Both the position numbers and the translations under genes were made by a program. Shown here one piece after another: positions 36,665-45,551 of a DNA stretch of 64,000 nucleotides (the stretch's first letter is position 1; every line of letters starts with the position of its first letter). Source of the stretch: Carnobacterium viridans (GTDB lineage Bacteria; Bacillota; Bacilli; Lactobacillales; Carnobacteriaceae); contig NZ_FNJW01000008.1 of assembly GCF_900102725.1 (NCBI RefSeq), forward strand, positions 1,302,001-1,366,000, given 5' to 3'. The notes below the pieces were generated by a model. The model was not told where the DNA came from. It did no database searches and worked only from the letters and a program-made list of their open reading frames with translations.

Positions 36665-37507
36665 TTAGTCCAACTCCACCGAATCGGATATATAATACTG
36701 CCAGCCTCTTTTAGTCGCATAGTCATGGACATCTTTAGCCAGCTCTTTTTTTGTAGAGTATTCAAGCAAATAGATCTCTTTCCCAGCTTTATCAACTGTA
36801 TATAAATAATTTAAGTAGTAGGTTTGATTTTCTTTTGTTTGAGTACTCAGCTTATCTTCCTCAAAATCAATAGCTGAAAAGACGGTTTCTTGGTTTACAC
36901 CAGTCAAAATATCATCTAGTTGCTGATTTTGCTGTAAATATGCACTAACAAATTCATTTCCTCCATTAATAAGGACCGGTTTGCCATAGCTCATGAGTGT
37001 CTTTAAGATTTTTTCCACTCCAATATACGTTTCTTTTGTTTGAAATTGCCAGTATACATCTACATTATCGATCCAAAAGCCATCAATTCCCTTATCAAGT
37101 AGTTCGTTAGCTAAAGTAACGGCACTAAATTTTTGCCAGTCTTCATTGGTTACATCGACCCAATATTCTTCTTCCCAATTTTCATAAGGGCTCAAAGTAA
37201 GATACTGAAATTCTTTATAGTAAGGTCTAAAAGTCTCCAATGATCCTATATTTAAATAACTATAGACTTCTTGACCTCGAGCTTGCATCTCAGCAATTTC
37301 TGCTTTGGAGAGATTTTGTGCATCAATAATGACCGTTTCGTAACCTTCACTAGCTTCAATCGCTTTGCTTCCATCTAGACTCAAAAATACACCATACTCA
37401 CCTGTATTTTCGAGTTTACTGTTGCTTTTTCCTTCTAAGTTTGCACAACCTGTTACTCCTAGAATAGCCATTGCTCCTATCAAAAAACGTATTGCAGTAG
37501 TTTTCAT
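36665..37507 (-). CDS. GH114-like (endo-alpha-1,4-polygalactosaminidase family) lipoprotein
   Basis: A 280-residue exported protein. The N-terminus is a lipoprotein signal peptide ending in the lipobox GVTGC (Cys21). The rest has the TM1410/GH114 TIM-barrel pattern: VIIDAQNLSK, YSYLNIGSLETFR, GIDGFWIDNVDVYWQF with acidic active-site residues, and KPVLINGGNEF. Members cleave galactosamine-containing polysaccharides. It stands alone between gap and the reductase gene, so its substrate (own or foreign exopolysaccharide) is unknown. Confidence 0.8.
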   Translation of the reverse strand: MKTTAIRFLIGAMAILGVTGCANLEGKSNSKLENTGEYGVFLSLDGSKAIEASEGYETVIIDAQNLSKAEIAEMQARGQEVYSYLNIGSLETFRPYYKEFQYLTLSPYENWEEEYWVDVTNEDWQKFSAVTLANELLDKGIDGFWIDNVDVYWQFQTKETYIGVEKILKTLMSYGKPVLINGGNEFVSAYLQQNQQLDDILTGVNQETVFSAIDFEEDKLSTQTKENQTYYLNYLYTVDKAGKEIYLLEYSTKKELAKDVHDYATKRGWQYYISDSVELD

Positions 37508-37539
37508 GTAATGGCTCCTTTATCTCTCTCGCTATCCAC

Positions 37540-38502
37540 TTAATTCAAACTAAAATCCAATTCCGGTCCTGCTGGAACGATGCCAGTTGGATTGATATTT
37601 TTATGGCTGCGGTAGTAATGATCTTTTATGTGTTTGAAGTTCACTGTTTCCGCTATCCCCGGCCAATTGTATAATTCTCGCGTGTAGCGCCATAGGTTCT
37701 TGTACTCTGTAATACGTTTGATATTGCATTTGAAATGACCGTGATAAACACTGTCAAAACGGATCAGTGTAGTAAATAAACGCCAGTCTGCTTCAGTGAT
37801 TTGCTCCCCTACTAAGTAACGATTCTCTTCTAGGCGTTCTTCAAGTTCATCTAACGCAGCAAATAAGTTCATCACTTCTTCTTGATAAACTTCTTGCTTC
37901 GTCGCAAATCCAGCTTTGTATACTCCATTATTAACTGCATGATACACTTTTTCATTGATTTCATCAATTTCTGGACGCAATGCTTCAGGATAATAATCGC
38001 CTTCTTTTGCACCGACTTCATTGAATGCAGAATTCAACATCCGCATGATTTCAGAAGATTCATTGTTGACGATTTTATTTTGTTTCAAATCATACAATAA
38101 AGGCACCGTTACACGCCCACTATAATTCGGCTCTACATGTGTATACAGTTCATAAACATACTCTGCATCAATTACAGGATCCGGAATCACACCTTCTTCT
38201 GCATCAAATGTCCAGCCATTTTCGGCCATCAAAGGATTCACAACAGATACCGAAATCATCTCTTCTAATCCTTTTAATTTACGCATGATCAACGCACGAT
38301 TTGCCCAAGGGCACGCCAAGGCTACGTACAAATGATAGCGTCCAGGTTCTGCTTTAAACCCGGCTTTACCAGTTGGTCCAGCACTTCCATCCGGCGTGAT
38401 CCAATTGCGGAATTGTGATTCCTGACGAATAAATCGTCCACCGCTGCCTTCCGTGTCGTACCATTGATCATGCCACTTGCCATCTACTAATAAACCCATC
38501 AT
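37540..38502 (-). CDS. Glutathionyl-hydroquinone reductase-like (Xi-class GST)
   Basis: A 320-residue ECM4/YqjG-type glutathione transferase. The N-terminal thioredoxin-like domain has the catalytic Cys in LACPWANRALI; VTVPLLYD and NNESSEIMRML form the glutathione site, followed by the helical GST domain (EADWRLFTTLIRFD). These enzymes reduce glutathionyl-hydroquinones or other conjugates. ATG pair at the start follows AAGGGGA. It lies 32 bp before the GH114 gene. Confidence 0.88.
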   Translation of the reverse strand: MMGLLVDGKWHDQWYDTEGSGGRFIRQESQFRNWITPDGSAGPTGKAGFKAEPGRYHLYVALACPWANRALIMRKLKGLEEMISVSVVNPLMAENGWTFDAEEGVIPDPVIDAEYVYELYTHVEPNYSGRVTVPLLYDLKQNKIVNNESSEIMRMLNSAFNEVGAKEGDYYPEALRPEIDEINEKVYHAVNNGVYKAGFATKQEVYQEEVMNLFAALDELEERLEENRYLVGEQITEADWRLFTTLIRFDSVYHGHFKCNIKRITEYKNLWRYTRELYNWPGIAETVNFKHIKDHYYRSHKNINPTGIVPAGPELDFSLN

Positions 38503-38576
38503 TATTCCCCTTTCAACTACTAATCTTTATCTCTTATTTTATTTATCTTCTCTTTTTATTATAGGTAGGGCTTAAT

Positions 38577-38969
38577 TTATAATCCAGGAATCGGTTCAAC
38601 TAACAAAGCTTTATGATTCGTGTCATAATAAACCACTTGCTTCAACACTAAATCACTCGTCCAAAAAGGAACACCAGCTTTTCCAGCTAACTCACAAAAA
38701 GTTTCAAAATCAAACTCCCCAGATTGCGCTCTTTGTACAGCTATTTTGATAGCTTCAGGACTACTTTGTTCAGCAACTTTTTTCGGTTTCCCATTTAAAG
38801 GCAAATCGACTGAACTTTCTTCATCAAAATAACGGTACAGTCCTTCAGCAACTAGGTAATCGTAACGTTTAATGCCTAACGTTTTGAATTCCTGCATCAA
38901 TTGAGCAAATCCACCTGCATTTTTTTCTGCATATACAGCTTTTTCAATCTCTTGTTTGTTTAAACTCAT
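38577..38969 (-). CDS. DUF1398 family protein
   Basis: A 130-residue soluble protein matching the DUF1398 (YbcV-like) pattern: FAQLMQEFKTLGIKRYDYLVAEGLYRYFD, shortened here to LGIKRYDYLVAEG, and a C-terminal VVYYDTNHKALLVEPIPG. Function unknown. It starts 34 bp after the HxlR gene on the same strand, suggesting co-regulation. Confidence 0.75.
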   Translation of the reverse strand: MSLNKQEIEKAVYAEKNAGGFAQLMQEFKTLGIKRYDYLVAEGLYRYFDEESSVDLPLNGKPKKVAEQSSPEAIKIAVQRAQSGEFDFETFCELAGKAGVPFWTSDLVLKQVVYYDTNHKALLVEPIPGL

Positions 38970-39003
38970 ATTTATTATCTCCTTTTAATGAATGACGCTT
39001 CGG

Positions 39004-39348
39004 TTACACTTTTGGCTGTTCAACTTCAACCGTAACCATTTCTTGATAGTTTGTGCCCCAATCCTTCATCGCATCTAAAATTGGTTTTAAACTATTGCCT
39101 AATTCCGTCAATGTATATTCCACACGTGGAGGGACTTCTGCAAAAATTTCACGATCCACCAATCCATCTTCTTCCATAGACCGTAAATGTGACGTCAAAA
39201 CTTTTGCCGAAACCGTTCCAATAGCTTTTCTTAATTCACCAAATCGTTTAGTCCCATCTAACAGCTCTCTTAATATCATTACTTTCCAGCGATCATTTAT
39301 CAACAATAATGTCGTCTCTACTGGACAAGCTACAACTTTGTTACGCAT
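39004..39348 (-). CDS. HxlR family regulator
   Basis: A 114-residue winged-helix protein. The early Cys in VACPVETTLL followed by NDRWKVMILREL is the usual HxlR/QorR N-terminus, often a redox or electrophile sensor; the wing reads VPPRVEYTLTELG. It is divergent from an NmrA/QorB-like reductase and the 150-bp gap holds three copies of AGTTACTTA. Confidence 0.88.
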   Translation of the reverse strand: MRNKVVACPVETTLLLINDRWKVMILRELLDGTKRFGELRKAIGTVSAKVLTSHLRSMEEDGLVDREIFAEVPPRVEYTLTELGNSLKPILDAMKDWGTNYQEMVTVEVEQPKV

Positions 39349-39370
39349 AGAAACCCTTTCCTTTCACATT

Positions 39371-39426
39371 AGTTACTTATTAGTCACTAAGTAACTCCAA
39401 AGTACTTACTTTACATAAGTTACTTA
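39371..39426. promoter_or_regulatory. Operator region with three AGTTACTTA half-sites
   Basis: AGTTACTTA at 39371-39379 and its inverse TAAGTAACT at 39388-39396 form a palindrome; another AGTTACTTA is at 39418-39426. They lie between the divergent HxlR and reductase genes and probably bind the HxlR protein. Confidence 0.6.
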
Positions 39427-39497
39427 GAGTCCTATTATAATAGTAGAACTTGAAAGAAACAAGCTAAGAATCTAACTAGTAGGAAGGTTGATACCAA

Positions 39498-40358
39498 ATG
39501 AAGTACTTATTAACAGGCGCAACAGGAGAACTAGGCACTCATGCCTTACATTATTTAAAAGAACAAGTTGAGTTAAATGAAATTGTGGTATTAGCACGAA
39601 CAGAAGAAAAAGCTGCTATGCTGCGTGAACATGGAGTTGAGGTTCGTATTGGTGATTTTGGCGACTATGCAAGTTTGATTGAGGCATTCAACGGCATCGA
39701 TCGTTTATTATTTGTTTCCTCACAACCTGGTGCAGTAGTTTCACGTGGTGAGCAGCACAAAAATGTTGTAAATGCTGCTAAAAAGACTGGCATTTCATTT
39801 ATTGCTTATACAAGTTTCCCTAAAGGTGCTGAATCCAAAAGTCCTTTAGCTCAAGACCATATTTTAACGGAACAATTAATTTCTAAATCCAACATTTCCC
39901 ACACTTTTTTACGCAACAACTGGTATATAGAAAACGAAAAGGACACACTAAATGCTGCAGCAGCAGGCCATCCTTTCACGTATTCTGCTGGAGAAGGCAA
40001 AACGGGTTGGGCGTTAAAACGTGAATATGCCGAAGCTGCCATCAATGTCTTAACTGGACAAGCAGCAACACCAGAAGTACTTGAATTATCAGGCAATCCT
40101 ATTACTTATGTAGAATTAGCAGAGGCTCTTAAAATTGCTAGTGGCTCAGCATTTAAGGTCGTTAAAATGAATGATAGTGATTATCAAACTGCATTAACCA
40201 ATAATGGCGTTCCTGAGGCAGTTGTCGGCTTCATCTTAATGATTCAGAATGATATTCGTAATGGAGAATTGGATGTTATGTCAGATGATTTTGAACAAAC
40301 GTTAGGCAAACCATTGACACCGCTAGTTGATGCTTTAAAAGAGTTCTTACAAAAATAA
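39498..40358 (+). CDS. NAD(P)H-binding SDR, NmrA/QorB-like quinone reductase
   Basis: A 286-residue atypical short-chain reductase. GATGELGTH near the N-terminus binds NAD(P)H; there is no YxxxK pair, as in the NmrA/QorB group; VEVRIGDFGDYASL and FLRNNWYIEN match QorB-type quinone reductases. The divergent HxlR gene resembles the QorR-QorB arrangement known in Bacillus. ATG with AGGAAGG upstream. Confidence 0.85.
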   Translation: MKYLLTGATGELGTHALHYLKEQVELNEIVVLARTEEKAAMLREHGVEVRIGDFGDYASLIEAFNGIDRLLFVSSQPGAVVSRGEQHKNVVNAAKKTGISFIAYTSFPKGAESKSPLAQDHILTEQLISKSNISHTFLRNNWYIENEKDTLNAAAAGHPFTYSAGEGKTGWALKREYAEAAINVLTGQAATPEVLELSGNPITYVELAEALKIASGSAFKVVKMNDSDYQTALTNNGVPEAVVGFILMIQNDIRNGELDVMSDDFEQTLGKPLTPLVDALKEFLQK

Positions 40359-40395
40359 CAGTTTATAAGTAGTTTTATTCTTCAATCATGTAGAG

Positions 40396-40447
40396 AACAA
40401 ATAAGAAGAAACCTTATTAAAGGCTCCTTCTTATTTGTTTTGCTTTT
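40396..40447 (+). terminator. Terminator after the QorB-like gene
   Basis: AACAAATAAGAAG (40396-40408) pairs with CTTCTTATTTGTT (40427-40439), followed by TTGCTTTTG. Confidence 0.8.
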
Positions 40448-40455
40448 GATAAAGT

Positions 40456-40770
40456 TCATCTATTTCTAAGCACTTTTTTGACATAAAGTTCTTTAAAGAC
40501 ATCAAAATCGCTATTCACACTAATTTTTTCAGTCCCAGCAGCATTCAGCAGTTTTTTGCAACTTTAGCTGCTGGACTGCCAGCCGGAAGCTTTAAATCAT
40601 CGAACGGGGCAAAATTAACTGGGTTCTTAATATCAATAATATGTTTATATTCTATGTTGCCCCACAAAGAGCTATCCTGATTCCGTTTAGATTATTTGAA
40701 TCATCTAAAGATATCGTAAAAGTGAAGGAACTCACTCAAATAAACATTGACTCAAAAAGTACAAAATTTG
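40456..40770 (-). pseudogene. Multiply frameshifted gene remnant, family unknown
   Basis: On the minus strand protein-like segments occur in different frames: SSFTFTISLDDSNNLNGIRIAL, trimmed to ISLDDSNNLNGIRIAL; NIEYKHIIDIKNPVNFAPFD; LKLPAGSPAAKVAK; and NAAGTEKISVNSDFDVFKEL up to a TGA at 40456. At least two frameshifts separate them and no start is visible. I do not recognise the family. Confidence 0.5.
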
Positions 40771-40817
40771 AAGATTAGCACGAATGCATCACCCTATAAA
40801 TTGAATGAATATAGAAT

Positions 40818-40868
40818 AAAAAAAAGCGAGAGGTTGGCAGATGATTCAATCATCTGCCAACTTCTCTT
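40818..40868 (-). terminator. Terminator of the SDR/aldo-keto operon
   Basis: TTGGCAGATGA (40833-40843) pairs with TCATCTGCCAA (40850-40860), extended on both sides by AGAG/CTCT; on the minus strand a T-run follows. Confidence 0.82.
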
Positions 40869-40921
40869 ATCATCATGACTTGTATTTGTTTACCTTAAAT
40901 ACGCTACTCCTTGTCCGTTTT

Positions 40922-41716
40922 CTAAAAGATAGTGGGTACCATTCCACCATCTGCTCGAATAACCGAACCGCTAAAACTACTTGCTAGAGGACTACAAACA
41001 AAGGTAACTAAGCGACCTAACTCTTCTGCTGGAATAAATCGTTGGATCAAAGAAGCGCTACGGTGTTCCGCCATGAAGCGACGTTCTTGTTCTTCAAAGC
41101 TTATGTTTTCCTTTCCGTAAAATCCTTCTAGCATCCCGCTAACCCCTTCAGTTAAGGTTGGCCCAGGTAAAACAGTGTTGACTGTAACCTGTGTTCCTTT
41201 GGTTTGGATAGCTAAAGTTTTAGCTAGAGAAAGCTGCATGGTTTTAGTCATACTATAGTGAGCCATTTCCCCAGAAGGCATTAACGCTTCTTCACTAGCA
41301 ATAAAAACAATCCGTCCAAAATTAAGCTTAAGCATATGCGGTAAATACTGTTTCGCTAAGGTGTTGCTGATTAGGACATTCATTTTGAAAAAACGTAGCC
41401 ACTCTTCATCATTAATCTCATAATAGTCCGTTGGTTTAAAAATACCTAAACTATTAATTAACAGATCTACTTGCGGAAATTTCTCCATCAATTGATTGAT
41501 TTCTTTTTCCTGACTTAAATCGTAAACTGCGCTTTGAGGGTTGGTAGTAGGAAATTTTGTTTGAATTTCAGCAATCACTGTATCAACATCTACCTTACCA
41601 CGTCCGTTAATAATTACATTTACGCCTTCACTGGCTAACTCTAGAGCAATGGCTTTTCCAATCCCCTTAGTTGAGCCGGTTACAAGAGCGGTTAACCCAG
41701 TCATTTGCATTTTCAT
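40922..41716 (-). CDS. Short-chain dehydrogenase/reductase
   Basis: About 264 residues from the ATG at 41716, which follows AGGAAGAG. Classical SDR: NADP-binding TGSTKGIGKAIALEL, NSLGIF, and the Ser...Tyr-x-x-x-Lys site (IASEE then HYSMTK). The C-terminus ends RADGGMVPTIF. It begins 16 bp after the aldo/keto reductase gene, so both are one operon under the divergent HxlR regulator. Substrate unknown. Confidence 0.88.
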   Translation of the reverse strand: MKMQMTGLTALVTGSTKGIGKAIALELASEGVNVIINGRGKVDVDTVIAEIQTKFPTTNPQSAVYDLSQEKEINQLMEKFPQVDLLINSLGIFKPTDYYEINDEEWLRFFKMNVLISNTLAKQYLPHMLKLNFGRIVFIASEEALMPSGEMAHYSMTKTMQLSLAKTLAIQTKGTQVTVNTVLPGPTLTEGVSGMLEGFYGKENISFEEQERRFMAEHRSASLIQRFIPAEELGRLVTFVCSPLASSFSGSVIRADGGMVPTIF

Positions 41717-41732
41717 AGTCTGCTCTTCCTTT

Positions 41733-42569
41733 CTAAAATTCAAAATTGTCTGGATCTGGACCAATTCGACGGTTTTGATTTAATGCTGTAATACTTGCGA
41801 CTTCTTCTTCAGTTAATGCAAAGTCAAAAACAGCTCTATTTTCAAGTAACCGATCTGCATTGGTTGATTTAGGAATTGTAATAACGCCATTTTGTAAATC
41901 CCAACGTAAAATAATTTGGGCAGCTGACTTCCCATATTTTTGACTTAACGCTAAAATTAAATCATTTTGCAAAATTTCTCCATTCATCAACGGAGACCAA
42001 GCTTCCATTTGAATATTTTTTTTTGTTAAATAATCCTTTAGTTCTCCTTGAGTTAACAAGGGATGGTATTCCACTTGATTAATAACCGGGGTTACAGTAC
42101 TGTGTTTCGTCAATTCCTCTAAATGATGAACTTGAAAATTACTTACCCCGATACTCCGAACCTTTTTAGCGGCATAAAGTTTTTCCATTTCTTGCCAAGC
42201 AGCAACATAATGTTCTGCAACTGGCCAATGAATCAGATATAAATCCAAATAATCCACGCCTATTTTATCTAAACTTGTTTGATAAGCTTCTATTACTTTT
42301 TCACTACGCATATCTTCATTCCAAATTTTAGAAGTGATAAATAAATCTTCACGACTAATCCCCGCTGCAGCAATCCCTTGACGAATCCCTTCGCCTACTG
42401 CTTCTTCATTGCCATAAATACTTGCCGTATCAATGCTTCTGTAACCTGCAACAATAGCCGTTTTAATTGCCTCAACTAATTCTTTATAATCTTCCACCCG
42501 AAAAACGCCTAAGCCTAAAGTCGGCATCTCAACTCCATTATTCAAAGTAATAATTTCTTGCGTTTTCAT
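41733..42569 (-). CDS. Aldo/keto reductase, 2,5-diketogluconate reductase type
   Basis: About 278 residues from the ATG at 42569 (GGAGGA upstream). The tetrad is visible: Asp and Tyr in IDTASIYGNEE, Lys in ITSKIW, His in LIHWP; the cofactor motif IPKSTNADRLLEN lies near the end. Such enzymes reduce methylglyoxal and other aldehydes. It is divergent from an HxlR regulator with a strong palindrome between them. Confidence 0.9.
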   Translation of the reverse strand: MKTQEIITLNNGVEMPTLGLGVFRVEDYKELVEAIKTAIVAGYRSIDTASIYGNEEAVGEGIRQGIAAAGISREDLFITSKIWNEDMRSEKVIEAYQTSLDKIGVDYLDLYLIHWPVAEHYVAAWQEMEKLYAAKKVRSIGVSNFQVHHLEELTKHSTVTPVINQVEYHPLLTQGELKDYLTKKNIQMEAWSPLMNGEILQNDLILALSQKYGKSAAQIILRWDLQNGVITIPKSTNADRLLENRAVFDFALTEEEVASITALNQNRRIGPDPDNFEF

Positions 42570-42645
42570 AAATATTCCTCCAATTTTATATTTACATTTG
42601 CCTAACATGTCGTTAGTATAGACCCTATACAACTTAATGGGAAGT

Positions 42646-42682
42646 AGGTACTTTTTTGTGCTATAGGAACTAAAAAGTACCT
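42646..42682. promoter_or_regulatory. Perfect 11-bp inverted repeat, HxlR operator candidate
   Basis: AGGTACTTTTT (42646-42656) and AAAAAGTACCT (42672-42682), 15 bp apart, between the divergent HxlR and aldo/keto reductase genes. Spacing between centres is 26 bp. Confidence 0.65.
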
Positions 42683-42708
42683 ATAAAAAGGAGAGAAATA
42701 AAATAAAA

Positions 42709-43074
42709 ATGAAACCAACAATTGTTTACGGTATTGGGGTTGAAGCTACCATTGAAGTAATTGGCGGAAAATGGAAGCCGATTATTCTGTGTCACTTAAA
42801 GCATGACACCAGACGGCCTTCTGAATTAAAACGTCTTATGCCCACAATTACTCAAAAAATGTTAACTCAACAATTACGTGAGTTAGAGGATTCCGGAGTG
42901 ATTGATCGCACCGTTTATGAACAAGTACCACCTAAAGTCGAATATTCTTTAAGCACTTATGGCCGCTCTTTAGAACCCGTTTTAGAATTGTTATGTACTT
43001 GGGGCGAAGAGCATATTGATCGCCGGAAAACACAATTTAATGAGAACATTATTTTAGAACATACTGAACTTTAA
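42709..43074 (+). CDS. HxlR family regulator (second)
   Basis: A 121-residue winged-helix protein with GGKWKPIILCHL and a wing VPPKVEYSLSTYG. Unlike the HxlR at 39004 it has no Cys near residue 10; its nearest Cys is in ILCHL. It probably controls the divergent aldo/keto reductase-SDR operon through the palindrome just upstream. ATG after AAGGAGAG. Confidence 0.85.
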   Translation: MKPTIVYGIGVEATIEVIGGKWKPIILCHLKHDTRRPSELKRLMPTITQKMLTQQLRELEDSGVIDRTVYEQVPPKVEYSLSTYGRSLEPVLELLCTWGEEHIDRRKTQFNENIILEHTEL

Positions 43075-43214
43075 ACGTTCAAATACGAAAAATAAAACAT
43101 TAGATAATCATCCCGTCCTTAGATAGAAACATTATATAATCTATTTGTCTATGATTGCTATTACTCCAGCTGTAATACTCAACTACACGCTATTTAAATT
43201 CTTCCTCGTATTTA

Positions 43215-43265
43215 ACTATAAAAAGACCTCTAAAGTTAATTTTTTAATTTAACTTTAGAGGTCGC
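43215..43265. terminator. Bidirectional terminator
   Basis: GACCTCTAAAGTTAA (43225-43239) pairs perfectly with TTAACTTTAGAGGTC (43249-43263); TTTTT follows on the minus strand. It ends the WYL operon and could serve the HxlR gene. Confidence 0.85.
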
Positions 43266-43287
43266 TACATTAGGTCAGATGCTTTTT

Positions 43288-43881
43288 TCATACCTTCCGA
43301 ACAGGATCACGAAGAATTGTACGTAGAGTATCTTGAGGAGTTTTTGCTGTAAATGAGTCTAGGTGAATCTCAAGATGAGAACCACTACGTCGTACACCAT
43401 TTTGTTCAGCATTCCTTTCTAAATCAGCAAGCGTTCTAAGTTCATCAGAAAAAGGTCCATGGTGCATAACCTGAATGACTGTTTGGGCTGGGATTGAAAA
43501 AGGTTCAAGAATATCAGAAGACTTTTTATTTGAACTAGAACTAGCAGTAATAATCTCTTCAATTTCTTCTTTTGTTAAAAGTTGAGACGTTTTCGTCATG
43601 ATCCGGTATTCTAGCAACGACAAGGGGTTAGCAGTATAGAAATCCGCAATGTTAGCTGGTTTAGCACCTTTTGCATACCAATATTGAACTTCTATAACTG
43701 GCACATTTATTTGTTGATCCAATTTTTTTGATATATCTGCAACTAAAGCTTTCTTTCGATAAAACTCAGTGCTTCCTGGAGCCCCTTTTCCAAGAATCGA
43801 TAAATAGTTAACAGCTTCTGTATGGACGATCTCTGGAATATTTGTTGCCGAATAGTGTTCAGTCAATTTAATCTCTGCCAT
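43288..43881 (-). CDS. GyrI-like small-molecule-binding protein
   Basis: A 197-residue protein with the GyrI/SHS2-like ligand-binding fold: YLSILGKGAPGS at the start, QVMHHGPFSDELRTLADL in the middle, and RRSGSHLEIHLDSF near the end. It lacks a DNA-binding domain, so it may sequester or hydrolyse a toxic cation or drug. Last gene of the WYL operon, 16 bp after the MazG-like gene. Confidence 0.8.
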   Translation of the reverse strand: MAEIKLTEHYSATNIPEIVHTEAVNYLSILGKGAPGSTEFYRKKALVADISKKLDQQINVPVIEVQYWYAKGAKPANIADFYTANPLSLLEYRIMTKTSQLLTKEEIEEIITASSSSNKKSSDILEPFSIPAQTVIQVMHHGPFSDELRTLADLERNAEQNGVRRSGSHLEIHLDSFTAKTPQDTLRTILRDPVRKV

Positions 43882-43897
43882 TTAAAAGCCTCCTTTA

Positions 43898-44215
43898 TTA
43901 ATTTGATAAATTAGTTTTGGTTTCCGTTAGAAAAGTATCTAATGCTTGTTCAACATTGATGTTCGCTTGATTGGCAAGAATTGTAAGCCACCAAATATTT
44001 TCCCCAATTTTATGTGCTAATAATTTTTCGTTATTCTCCCCAGTCGGCCAGCTGCCTGTTTTGTCCATGATTAACCTACTTAATAAACCAGCGTCAGTCA
44101 AAAATGCTAATGTGTCCTGTTCTATCGTCCATTTTTCCCCTTGGGTTGCTTGCTCAATTCGGTGATACTGTTCTCTAATCTCATCTGAACGTTGCACTAA
44201 TTCATTAATATCCAT
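43898..44215 (-). CDS. MazG-like protein
   Basis: A 105-residue helical protein. The C-terminal HKIGENIWWLTILANQANIN and following EQALDTFL resemble the MazG/dUTPase-like helical pair that binds Mg and nucleoside triphosphates, but the full EExxE...ExxD set is not clear. Possible house-cleaning nucleotide pyrophosphohydrolase or a non-catalytic relative. Between the NTF2-like and GyrI-like genes. Confidence 0.5.
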   Translation of the reverse strand: MDINELVQRSDEIREQYHRIEQATQGEKWTIEQDTLAFLTDAGLLSRLIMDKTGSWPTGENNEKLLAHKIGENIWWLTILANQANINVEQALDTFLTETKTNLSN

Positions 44216-44236
44216 CCTATTTTTCTCCTCTTTATT

Positions 44237-44584
44237 CTATTTAAGATCGGCAATCAACTGCTCAATTTTTCCTGTCGGCGATAAACTAAATTCATAAAAT
44301 CCTGAAATCCCCTGCCCTCCATTAGGAAAACTCCCTTTAAAAATAACCTTTACAGTGACTACGTTGTCTTTGATCTGATATTCTTGAATTTTCGTGCTGG
44401 TCTTGTAGTCAATAAAATAATTTCTAAAGTATTGTTTGATTTCTTCCTCGCCTTCAAATTTTCTGCCGACTGATAGTTCATCGATAACACCATTGTCGAT
44501 AAAGGTGTCTGCATATCCAGTTTCGTCAAAATCATTACTAGCTTCAATATATTTTGAAATAATCTCAGGTAATTGTTTTTCCAT
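44237..44584 (-). CDS. SnoaL/NTF2-like protein
   Basis: A 115-residue cone-shaped NTF2-like fold (SnoaL type): YIEASNDFDETGYADTF followed by EEEIKQYFRNYF and the beta strands VVTVKVIFKG and GISGFYEFSL. These domains bind or isomerise small ligands. ATG at 44584 with GGAAG upstream. It lies 64 bp downstream of the WYL regulator on the same strand. Confidence 0.75.
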   Translation of the reverse strand: MEKQLPEIISKYIEASNDFDETGYADTFIDNGVIDELSVGRKFEGEEEIKQYFRNYFIDYKTSTKIQEYQIKDNVVTVKVIFKGSFPNGGQGISGFYEFSLSPTGKIEQLIADLK

Positions 44585-44648
44585 TTTGACACTTCCTTTC
44601 TTATATTTGAAGTATATAAAAAAAAACATGACAATAGTCTGTCACGTT

Positions 44649-45551
44649 TTAATAATAATCAAGCATACTTTTTAATTCTTTTTTTAATCGATTTTGAATT
44701 ATAGTTGGCGCCAACACTTGTAAATATTTACCAAACGAAAGCAAGTAACTATCTAACCACTCGCCATCATTGGTTAAACAATTGACAAGATAATAGTTGT
44801 CATCAATTTTGCTGATTTGTTCTTGAGTAAATTCTTCAAATATACGATAACTCATTTTAGCGTTGATTTTCAAAGTTAAGGATATTGAATCAGTTATTTT
44901 TTTATCCTCCTGTTGCACCATTATGGGAGCAACAGTTCGTTGGGACTTGGATTCTGCAGAAACTATAGCAGTCTTATGCATTCTAGTTAACTTAAATAAT
45001 CGCCAATCTTTTCTTTCAATGGAGTACCCCTTCAAATACCATGCCTTATCTTTAAATATAACTTGGTTAGGGTAGACTTTTCTTGATAGATATTCATTTT
45101 TAGCATTCAAATAGTTAAAAGTAAGCAGTTCAGATTGAAAAATGGCTTGTTTTATCAATGCTAATGTCGACTTTTGTTCCTGACTGTTACTCCAATTTGA
45201 AGGATCAATTTCAATCCAAGAGATTGGCTCTTTTTGGAAGACTGCGGATAGTTTGTCCAACGTTTCTTGATCACTTTGACCAACTCCTACTAAACTTTGC
45301 AATGAAGATAATATATTTATCTGCTCATCTTCTGAAACCAAGGTACTATTCATTCTAAATTGTGGCAACAAAGAAATCCCGCCATTTCTCCCCTGACTAG
45401 TATAAATCGGGATACCTGCTTCTGATAAATTATCAATATAGCGATAAACTGTTCTTACTGAAACTTCTAATCTATCGGCTAATAATTTTGCTGGCATTTT
45501 TTCATTACTCATTAACAAATAGACCATTTGAAATAAGCGGTTTGATTTCAT
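44649..45551 (-). CDS. YafY-type WYL-domain transcriptional regulator
   Basis: A 300-residue regulator. N-terminal DeoR-like winged helix (MPAKLLADRLEVSVRTVYRYID, core only) and a C-terminal WYL domain (KDKAWYLKGYS, DWRLFKLTRM) that usually binds a small ligand or nucleic acid. Its ATG overlaps the stop of the small membrane-protein gene (ATGA). It probably controls the operon encoding the NTF2-like, MazG-like and GyrI-like proteins. Confidence 0.85.
   Translation of the reverse strand: MKSNRLFQMVYLLMSNEKMPAKLLADRLEVSVRTVYRYIDNLSEAGIPIYTSQGRNGGISLLPQFRMNSTLVSEDEQINILSSLQSLVGVGQSDQETLDKLSAVFQKEPISWIEIDPSNWSNSQEQKSTLALIKQAIFQSELLTFNYLNAKNEYLSRKVYPNQVIFKDKAWYLKGYSIERKDWRLFKLTRMHKTAIVSAESKSQRTVAPIMVQQEDKKITDSISLTLKINAKMSYRIFEEFTQEQISKIDDNYYLVNCLTNDGEWLDSYLLSFGKYLQVLAPTIIQNRLKKELKSMLDYY

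Noticed and set aside
44359-44634. 91-codon frame overlapping the NTF2-like gene
   Set aside because: Out of frame with the NTF2-like protein, which has a ribosome binding site and a recognisable fold.
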